A stretch of DNA of 64,000 nucleotides from Tamarix chinensis (lineage: Eukaryota > Streptophyta > Magnoliopsida > Caryophyllales > Tamaricaceae), in assembly GCA_030549775.1 (NCBI GenBank), contig CM060172.1, forward strand, positions 59,484,023 to 59,548,022, in the 5' to 3' direction. The notes below the pieces were generated by a model. The model saw nothing but the letters and a program-made list of their open reading frames with translations. It was not told where the DNA came from and did not search any database. The translations under genes and the position numbers were made by a program. Shown in pieces: positions 37,607 to 46,600 of the stretch (its first letter is position 1; each line of letters starts with the position of its first letter).

Positions 37607-37652
37607 CACTTAGTATCGGAACGGTAGGAGTGAACCGGTCTGGTACTAAGTG
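37607..37652 (+). other. 46-nt inverted repeat near LTR 3' end (copy B)
   Basis: The arms start CACTTAGTATC and end GGTACTAAGTG; the inner arm is AACGGT against ACCGGT. Eighteen of nineteen pairs form, with one mismatch at stem position 15/32. Confidence 0.75.
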
Positions 37653-37757
37653 TGGCGGTAATACCCCCAGGTTTATGGTTTTAATTCTTTCGCTTCCGCT
37701 AAACCTTCTGATTTAAACGAAATTTTTCAGTAGTAAATTTGGGGGTGTTACAGTCAC

Positions 37758-38556
37758 TTCCTATTTATCCATTAGACATTCTTAATCTTCAACCTATTCT
37801 TTAATAAATATCTCATTTTCCCTTAAAGAAGACGATGGAGATTTTAGAGCTAGAGCATTCTTCTTCTTCTTTTCCTTCTTCTACTTCTCCCCCTCCTCCT
37901 CCTCCTCTTCACTAATATCTTCCATATTGGATTGATGGACTATAATATTTCCGAATAGCTCATAAATAGTCATGTTAGTAAGGTATCTTGCTCCTTCAAT
38001 TGTTGTGGCTTTTGTGATCCACTCTTTTGTAAGACCTCTCATCACTTTTCTTACTTTTTATTCCTTAGTGATGACTTTCCCAATGCCTTGACGTTGTTTA
38101 CTATGGAGGTAAATCGATTGCTCAATTCACTTATTGATTATCCTTGATTTATGGAAAAAAGTTGTTATTCCATATCATAGAGAGTTATTCTTTGATTCTT
38201 CACTTATGTTGTTCCTTTATGCATTAAGACAAGTTTGTCCTAATTTTTTTAGTGGTGTATGATTGTATCCAATGAAAATCTTTCTATCCAAATCCACATA
38301 TGATGGCTTTATTGTTGAGAGTCAACTTCTTTTTATCAACATCTATATCTATGAGTTCAAATCGTTGTTTATTAACCATCTTTCCATTAACTTCCTTCAT
38401 GATTTTGATTGGGTCTTCAATTATGATGGACCACATATCATATTCTTTAGCCTTGATAAATAACAACATGATGTTCTTCTAGTATGCAAATTTTTCTCCA
38501 TTAGAAATTGGAGGCTTTATGGTGGAGATCCCTTCACTTAATCTTATTGAATCCAT
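37758..38556 (-). pseudogene. Ty1/copia gag, N-terminal part (UBN2-like), decayed
   Basis: Read on the minus strand from about 38556 (MDSIRLSEG) it follows the copia gag pattern: an ISNGEKFAY then KNIM segment, IKAKEYDMWSIIIEDPIK, then a stretch with several stops and frameshifts that still resembles the ITKE and KVMRGLTKEW part of this domain. The C-terminal zinc-knuckle part lies on the other side of the inserted solo LTR (31987-32322). Upstream are a primer-binding site and a 5' LTR. Confidence 0.7.
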
Positions 38557-38610
38557 TCTTTTGAGAATGATCTTTCAACTTATATTGTTAGATCCTTTTT
38601 AAGTTTCCAA

Positions 38611-38622
38611 TCTTTGATACCA
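38611..38622 (-). other. Primer-binding site (initiator Met-tRNA type)
   Basis: The minus strand reads TGGTATCAAAGA, two bases after a candidate LTR end in CA at 38625. Copia elements usually prime from initiator methionine tRNA with TGGTATCAGAGC, so this is a one-substitution match over the first ten bases. The gag start follows about 55 bases downstream. Confidence 0.7.
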
Positions 38623-38624
38623 AT

Positions 38625-40206
38625 TGAAAGAATATTATAGGAGGTGAATAAGGTTTTTATGAATGTAAATGAGAAATTAAAAATTTTCCACATAAATGTA
38701 TAATGGTTCATGAATAAAATTTCTCTACATTCACTACCAAAAGGATTTGCCTTTTGGATTTCAAATCTCATGTATATGTATTGATGATCACTAATATCCT
38801 AGTTTATGAGCCTACTATCTCAATGATATTCTAGTATTTGATTTACAATTTGACCTAGTTACTCCCTTTAGGTTTATGGATCTATTAATCTAATAACTTT
38901 TCTCAAAAATTCTAGGTAATACACAAGCTCAATATAATGAGTTTTGAGGAGAGTTGTGATTGATTACAATGTATCTCACAAATGATTCAAATATAAAAAT
39001 GAAAGTGTAATTTTTTAGTGTAATATAGCTAGAAAGATTTGGATATTACAATTAAGGAGTAATTTCTAGCTAAGTAGAATGAGCAGAAACATTTTTGAAA
39101 ATATTTCAACTTGAGAAGAATATAAAAGTAAGTAGTTGAGAATTAATTGCAAGAAGGGGTAAAGAATTGATTTGTGTAATTAATGAGGGATCAAGAGTTG
39201 TTTGTATGCTACCTCATAAATGTTATTTATACTTATGCTCAACTATGCAGTTGTTGGAGTAGAGTAACATATATTTATTGCGCGAGCAACAAGTAGATTT
39301 TTTAGCAATTAATATCGACCAATCAATCGGTTGGGCAAACCAATTGATTGGTTGCCATGAACAATCTATTGGTTGTTCAAACTAATCTATTGAAATATGT
39401 TTAGACCTCAAGTAAAATGTTTACCGTTGCATAACCAATCAACCGGTTTTGTGCTGCACACATTTGGTTATATAAACATATATGAATAGTTAAATGATTG
39501 AGTAAACAATTTAATGTGTCCTTCAGAGCTGACGATCGATTTAGTCCATGAAAAAAAAAACTATTTTTCACTTCATCTCAACCATTAGTTTGGTTGATTG
39601 AACCAATTGATTAGTTTTATCAACCAGATAATCGGCTTGATGAAACTAGTCAAAGTAATCAAACAAAGACGAAATGGGTTTCTATAGGAATATAACCCAT
39701 GGGCTAGTCAGTGAAACACTTAAGTCAATTTTTGAACCATTAGAAGTGCTCAAATAGAAATCAAATGGGTTTCTATAGGAGAAAATTCCATGGACTAGTT
39801 AGTCAAACCTTTCGATTGGTTTCTAAACCAGTTGATTAGTTTTATCAACAAGTCAAAGTGTTCAAACAAAGACCAAATGGGTTTCTGTAGAAGAAAATCC
39901 CATGAACTAGTTAGGCAAACCAATCGATTGATTTCTAAACCAACCAACTATTTTTTGAACCAATAAATTTGTTTGAGTTTTTACATGGTTAATGCATTGA
40001 ATTTGAACCAAACCAATTGATTAGTCTTGAACCTATTCGATTGGTTTCAATTGGAACCAATATGTTTGGAAACACTTTTAAAAGAGCTTGGGTTTAAAAT
40101 CAGCAAGTAATTTTTATCAAATTAGTTCTAAAGTGGATTTTAAAATGTCCCACGAGATTAAAATGAAAAGTGTTTTGCTCAACCTGCTTTACAAGATAGC
40201 CTAACA
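38625..40206 (-). mobile_element. Putative 5' LTR of the copia element, about 1.58 kb
   Basis: On the minus strand it would start TGTTAGGCTATC at 40206 and end TTTCA at 38625, directly before the primer-binding site. The 3' boundary is well supported. The 5' boundary rests only on the TG start. The middle (39300-40080) is rich in palindromic accaatcgattggt-like motifs and a diverged 90-112-bp repeat built on aaatgggtttctatagg. Confidence 0.5.
39300..40080. repeat. Palindrome-rich repeat (AACCAATCGATTGGTT-like)
   Basis: About a dozen variants of accaatYgattggt or its half-sites occur, with a longer unit (aaatgggtttct ... ccatgRactagttagtc) starting near 39674, 39765 and 39877. Confidence 0.6.
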
Positions 40207-40929
40207 CATGAAATATACATCTTGAGGTCTTGATTCTTGGCTTTCTTTATATAGTCTTCTCTTTTGATTTGAAATTTTACTTCTCTTTTAAATATTACAC
40301 TTGAGAAAAAAAATTGAGTTAGTGTGTTTTGACTTCTTTGTTATCAATTATAGCTCATGCACATTTAAACAACCATGATAACTAATTTAAACTCTTTTGT
40401 TATCATCCAAATAAGGTTTAAGATATTTATTGACCTAGGAGGTAAATAATAAGAATTTGTGCGAGCATGAGTTATATCAGTTAAAGTAAGATTTTTTGGG
40501 CATGTTTGGGTGAAAGCATGAGTAGCTAGCATAAATTAAGCTATTATGTCCATGTGTGTGTCTGTGTGAGTGTGATCTAAGAATTTTTAGTAAATATTGA
40601 CTTGTGTAGTATGATATATAACCTATTTATATGATTTTAATACATTAGAAAGCATGTTATAGGATTTTTCAATCTTAAATTGGTGATTTTAGTATCAGTC
40701 TTGATGTTTGATGAATTTTCATACTTGAGTAGGTGCCAAGCATGTTAGGGTTTCATTTTGAAGCTGTTAAAATGCATGAATAAGTATGCAATTTTGTTAG
40801 GAATGATTTAGATTGTGTGTGTTGAGTTTCAAATTTAGGAGTTTTGGGTTCAAATTTAGATGGCGGTAATCACAAATGTGGAGGAAGCAATAATGGTGGA
40901 AGACTTCAGGGAAAAAGAAGTTAGAACAA

Positions 40930-41297
40930 TAGGTCTTTATACGTGTTCTTGCAAATGTAAGGAGTGGACAATGCCCCTAGGTTAAAAGAAAAGGAAAAAA
41001 AATCTCACTAAGGTATAAACAACAAAAAATTGAAAAAAAAATCACCTTAAAACCGTTTTCTATACCCTAAAAAAAGTTCGCCTAATATATAGATGATGAT
41101 TTTTTTTATACAACCACCTTTTATAGTTTCGCCCATTACACTAGCGCTATAGACTACAGTTATGATTTTCCAATTATCGCCTATTGCTACCACATTCTTT
41201 CATCCTAGTTGTTTTTTTATTAGAGAACTTATAGATAGATGTACTCATTAAAGCAACTATATATATGGTGTCATATATGTTTATTTTTGTAGTAGTG
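40930..41297. mobile_element. CACTA-type transposon end (right terminus)
   Basis: It ends TATTTTTGTAGTAGTG at 41297. The inverse, CACTACTACAAAAATAAA, matches the left terminus at 14408 except for one base. The subterminal ctcactaaggtataaacaac at about 41005 is the inverse of the phrase near 14620. The flanking trinucleotides (GGA left of 14408, ACT right of 41297) do not match. Confidence 0.55.
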
Positions 41298-41775
41298 ACT
41301 CTTTTGAAGTCAACCTATGTATTAAATGCTCGGATTACATGGCTAAGTTGGAAAATTTAGAAGGCTGGGAGTGATCCGCCATATAGTCTTATCACTCTGC
41401 ACCACATTTATATTCTCAAAGTTTAGATACTAATGTCATTATACTTTCCACTTTTGGTGAGCCTCCTCAAGGCATTGGGTAGTTTGCATGCCATGCATTT
41501 GGGGGTACAAGGAAGCACACCATCTAGGGAATTTTATAGTAGGAGGTCTCTGCAACATATTGATCAAGTTTTGTAGTGCCTTGGATTTTATTCACATACT
41601 GTCATTTTAATTATAAAACATTAAGAAATTTTCTCATATTCCAAATTGAAGGTATAATGCACATGAATAATCCAAACTTGTTTAAATGGTCACATATTTA
41701 TATTTTGCAGTCCTAAATGAATTTGTGAAGAACTTGAAGAAATCACATCTAATAGTTGTATGCTGAATTTTAGGC

Positions 41776-42290
41776 CTATGTTAAGAGTATGCTTGATGGT
41801 ATTTTGTACAAGAAAGGTGTACCATGAAAAGTTGTAGGGTATTGTGATGCTAACCATGCAAGGGACCATAACACTCTTTCAACAACTAGATATATGCTTA
41901 CCATTAGATTTAGAGTAGTATCTTGGTGCGGTAAGAGACAACCTATTGTATCTTTAACAAGTACATAGGTTGAACACAAAGCAAAAACCATGGAAGCACA
42001 AGAATGTAAATGGTTGATGCAACTTTTACAAGATCTAAATCAACTAATGAATTATGTGGTGAAGATATATTGTGACAATTAATCAGCAATATGCTTAACA
42101 TAAAATCTAGTGTTTTATGCTAGGACAAAGCATGTGGAGGTTCACTATTATTTCATTTGAAAAAAAGTCTTACGAGGCGATATCCAGATGAATCAGATCA
42201 AAGCAAATTGTATGTCACAAATACATTTAAAAATGGTCTTGGTGGTGCGAAATTTGAAAGTTTCATAAAATAGCTTGGCATGACTACAAG
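41776..42290 (+). pseudogene. Ty1/copia RNase H remnant
   Basis: Plus-strand translation with stops gives the copia RNase H order: GYCDANHARD (catalytic Asp region), then STTRYMLTI, VSWCGKRQPIVSLTST, then AQECKWLMQLLQDL, YCDN before a stop and SAI, and ARTKHVEVHYYFI. The stops after SLTST and YCDN, together with the missing upstream pol, show it is a fragment. It lies just before a purine tract and a TG LTR start. Confidence 0.85.
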
Positions 42291-42315
42291 ACTGGAAAAA
42301 AAAAATACAATCATT

Positions 42316-42360
42316 TAGGGAGAGTGTAAACAAGCAATGTTTACACCTACTTAACTTTAA
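42316..42360 (+). other. Polypurine tract and 3' LTR start of the copia remnant
   Basis: The tract tttagggagag is followed by TGTAAACAAGC at 42325, the expected LTR start. GTGTAAACA (42324-42332) and TGTTTACAC (42338-42346) form a perfect 9-bp inverted repeat around a 5-base loop. The rest of the LTR is not recognisable. Confidence 0.5.
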
Positions 42361-43637
42361 ATTAATCAGTTTGTTAAAAATGATTTACTAAAATAAGATT
42401 TGGTTACTTCTATTATTAGTAAGGCTTAATATATAAAAATGGGAGAACATGGTCGTAAAAACACAGTGTGGGGTGAGAAAGAAAGAAAAGAGAAAAGGAA
42501 AGAGTGAGAAGGAGAAGAAGGAAGAGAATGAAGAAAGTAACAGAGAAGTGTCAGGAAACATTACAAAAATTAAGCTTCTTTTTTCCAATTAAATTAGTGT
42601 TCAGTCTACCTATAATATACACAGTTTAAGGATGCTAAGCGTAATGTTCTAATGTCATATTAAGTATGCAAAGCGGATATGCCTAAAAACAATTAAATTG
42701 AAAAGTTATAATGCTTCTAATATCATCATAGAAATGCATAGTAGATATGCAAACTATCTTGTTCTATTACCATATAGACGCAATTAAGTCGTTGATGTTG
42801 CTAAATGCTAACGATTGAAACAGTTGGACCTGTAATCGTGAAAACAAAATCCAACGGTTCGGTAACGTCAGATAACTTTTACCCGTCAAAATCAAGACAA
42901 AGAACCTTGTTAACTTTGAGACATTTCGTACAACGTGAGTGCTGCCACAACTTAGCCTAATCAAAGTCTAAAGAACAGAGATGAGAATAACATAACTCCA
43001 ATTGCAGAAATGAGAGATTTCTTTGAAAAGTACACACGGTTTACAACACATCATTTTGAAGCTTCTGATTTCTACAACGTTGAACTTGTGATTAACAAAA
43101 CATGAAAAGAAACAGGGGGTGAGATAGAAGTCTATGGACAGGTGATACACAAGCGTCGTCACCAGCAGTCGACTCACTAGCATAGAATGAACACGTATAC
43201 CTATCTCATTGACTATCCTCTGCTTGCTGATAAGATTCGCGATGTACAACATATCAGTTTGAAGCTTCTGATTTCTACAGACTGGTGTTTGTGGTCAAGT
43301 ATGAAAAGAAAGAAAGAGTGGTACAGCCTGAAAGGGTGCAAAATTTCAACAGTAATGCACCCAATAGCATATAAAGAAACACATAAACCTATCTCATGGA
43401 CTAGCTTCTGCTTGCTATGTGACAGTTTGCACTTGATTTCGACAAGAAGCCAAGAATTATACTTCGATATCACTCAATGTTCTGGAGCGATACAAATATA
43501 GCTCGCGGTAATTGGATAATGTCCATGGCATCCAAGCAGAAATGCCTGAAATCAAGGAGCTGATTGACTCCTCAACCCAGTACATATATAGATACCTATA
43601 TATTGTCATTAACCATCAATCCTCATAACTGTAGAAC
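42361..43637. other. 3' flank of the ARF gene, with an approximately 200-bp tandem duplication
   Basis: No independent gene is supported. The part next to 43637 should hold the ARF 3' UTR, but I could not place a poly(A) signal. Segment about 43010-43210 is repeated at about 43213-43400: tgaagcttctgatttctaca occurs at 43057 and 43260, and ctatctcat at 43201 and 43389. Confidence 0.4.
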
Positions 43638-46600
43638 TTAGATATTCCCACCGTCAGAGCTGCTACACGCCTGATTTTGCAGAGATGGATTTCCAAAATC
43701 TCCATCACGGCTCATTTGCTGGACTTCTTGAGGTGACAAAATCTTTATACAGCGAACACATCTGACAAATTCCCTACAATACCAAGAAGCAGCAGATTTT
43801 AATTCAGACATATTCCATATAGGTGCTAATATTGAGACATGAAACTAACTGCAGTGCAGACAAACCATTCTACTGAAACTGAATTCTGATTACTTTTACA
43901 AGTTCATCTTAGGACCCATAACTAGTTCTTCATCTTTGATATGTCAACGAACTATTCTTAACTTCACACCTCTAGTCCTGTTCCCACATCGTCATCCAAG
44001 CTGAATTTCTGTACTGACACGATGCAAATATAAATCATTTTCTAACTAGTTTTCAAACGAATCATTTTGATTGCTCATGCGATGAAATAATAAGTGTTAT
44101 TTGAGATGTCCTGGACAAAGTACCAAATAGTACTAAATACCTAGTTTTCCAAATTTATAAATACTTATTTACCAGAAAGCTTTACCGCAGTACATACTAT
44201 CATTGGTATTTTCTTTTCAAGTCACGAAATGAGCAATAATTTACACCTATACATTGAAAGAGAAAAAAAATGCAATATCTTCTCTATTAGCTTGTGGGCT
44301 GACAGCAGAACCTGTACAGTAACACTTAAGGAGAGATTCAATTTACAGGGCTATATATATATATACACACACAAATGAAATGAAGCTAGATTCATACGTC
44401 ATGTTGTAAAGTTTTGGAAACATTATTGTTTGAAATGCCAAAAATGGTGGTCTTTGATAATGCAAACAGTAATGCCAACATTAGTTTATGCACACAAAAT
44501 TGTACAGAGCTCCGGCACTGTAACACAAGATAAAACCCACTAAAGAACAAAAGAAAAACTACCACAATTCACTTGATGCTTCTTTTATCAACTAATACGT
44601 GATAGACGTTTGAACTGTTAGGCTTAGTTTAGATGAGGTAATTTTAGAAGAGATTTCATTTTAAAAGAGAATTTGTAAAGTTTTTTAGGGTAAAAAATAT
44701 TACAAACTTCTTTTCAAAGTAAATCCCTCCCAGGGCTACCCCATCCAAATGAAGCCTTAAAATTTTATAACCTTGTCAGTAAGACTGCTGTTCATGATAA
44801 CGGTCAACATCTATTAAACTAAATAATTATAAAACATATAGGTCAACCCATTACTAAGATATTATCTGACAAACGTATTGAACCCATTGCTTTTTTTTTT
44901 TTTGAAAAGGAGGGAAGGGGGTTTACAATTAAATAGACATATAAGTATGTTTTCCTAATATTTATAATCAAATATAAAGTCTTGCTCCAAATTTGAGTAA
45001 ATTGACATGAAAGTAAGTTGGACAAATGAAAATTTAGCATACTTGTGAACACAACAATTCCTTACTTCCAAAGACACGAAATAAATAAATATATACCAAC
45101 TCTCATTATGGTAATTGTGACTTCTAAGAATTAATTTTACAAAGCTTCTAACCATGATTCTCTCACAAAGCACAATCCAAAAGAATGAAGTTCATATTTT
45201 TATCTACATTTTCTACATAAACTAAAATAATTTAGTTGAGAGCCAATACTGGTTAAAAAAATGTATCATGAAGCCCGCCAAAAATCCACTCTGACAACCA
45301 TACAAAGGAAGTCTTTCTTTCCAAATCATGGTTAAAATAATACTGTTAGCAATGTGCAACTACTTGCGCTTAAACAAATTACTAGTAAAAGTGCATCATG
45401 GGTTTTTAACAATAATCATTAGTATAAATGTGTTTGTTACATGTTTCTTACATAAAGGCAATTTAAAAAAGGATATTTTACACATTAAGATCAGCAATTC
45501 TTGTCAAGAAATAAGTATAATTTCATCCTATTATACACAGCCTTTTATATTATTATACAAAACTTCCATAAACATAAAAAGAGTATACCAAAAAGCACAT
45601 AGCAACAAAAAATACTTAAGTGCCGACTAATTTTTTAGTTGTAGGAAATAACATGGGTAAACTTTATGTTAACAACTTACTTTCTTTAAATATGACTCAT
45701 TTTCTCTTTCATATTTCGAGGTATATTCATACATTCAAATATTTCAAACTACTTTGTGTGACTGAAAGAAAACATTTGTTCAGCTAGCTTATTTTGGCCT
45801 AGAGCTGATCATCAGGGTACTTGCTAGAGGAATTTTGAAGGCCCACGTGCTTATGATAGATTTTCTTGGTAAGTTTAGTTTAGAGATCAGTTCTTTTATG
45901 TTGCTATTTTCCTTTCATACGCAATTTGTTTATTCCATTTTTATGGGGAAATTTCCTGCTTTGTTTTTTTCATTATAACTTTTTATCTCGTCTTTCATAG
46001 TAGTGACAACCTTGTATTTAAAAAACTGACAATATTATGAACAAATTATGTATTAACTTTCCTTTTTCTTTCTTTTTTCTTTATTATGTTTGGTAATCAA
46101 AATAAACATGCCTTTTTCTTAATGAACTTTTTTTCTTTATCATTGTAGTTATAATTTTTTCATTAGGATTTCAAACATTTTAATCTAAAATTCTCATCTT
46201 TTGTTTCTTAAAATAAAAAAACAAAGTGACGTTAATTGTTTCTTCTCTAATATTTCTACTTTTATATTTTTCTATTCATAAGACAATTTCGTTTTGGAAG
46301 GAAAAATAGGAAGCGAATTGAGTCATGTCATATGCATACAATATTTATGGCTGTGATGTTAGTTAGGACAGAGCTTATGTTATACAATGAGATGATTACA
46401 CAATTACGTTCTAATCACTATCCATTACTGGTTCCTAATTGCTTGTTAATTATTGATATGATTCAAGAGGTATAAGTAGAAAAGTTACAGGTTGTCCATA
46501 AATAGTTTTTTGTTATCCAGGCTTTGTTTTGCTTTTTTCAACTTTTCTTACCTCAGTTTTTTAGTTATATCTATGCAGCATACTTTTTGAACCAGACAAT

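Larger units (their letters stand above)
32323..37752 (+). mobile_element. Complete solo LTR of the gypsy family (copy B), 5430 bp
   Basis: It begins TGTAATACCCCG and ends GGGGGTGTTACA, flanked by GTCAC on both sides. In order: AT-rich start (to 32920), GC-rich pyrimidine block (32930-33260), 149-bp tandem repeats (33383 to about 34440), a tctctctcttatctcgcttag stretch and gtaagt-like splice-donor motif near 34917, the segment shared with copy A from 35040, minisatellite (36220-36900), inverted repeat (37607-37652), end. It has no gag or pol, so it is a solo LTR. At 5.4 kb it is unusually long. Many short frames on both strands overlap within it; none is a supported gene. Confidence 0.9.

Noticed and set aside
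32323..37752. A host gene with a GC-rich first exon and a long intron
   Set aside because: The region has exact LTR termini, a target duplication and homologous copies elsewhere in the window, so it is an LTR despite its gene-like GC pattern and splice-donor-like motif near 34917.
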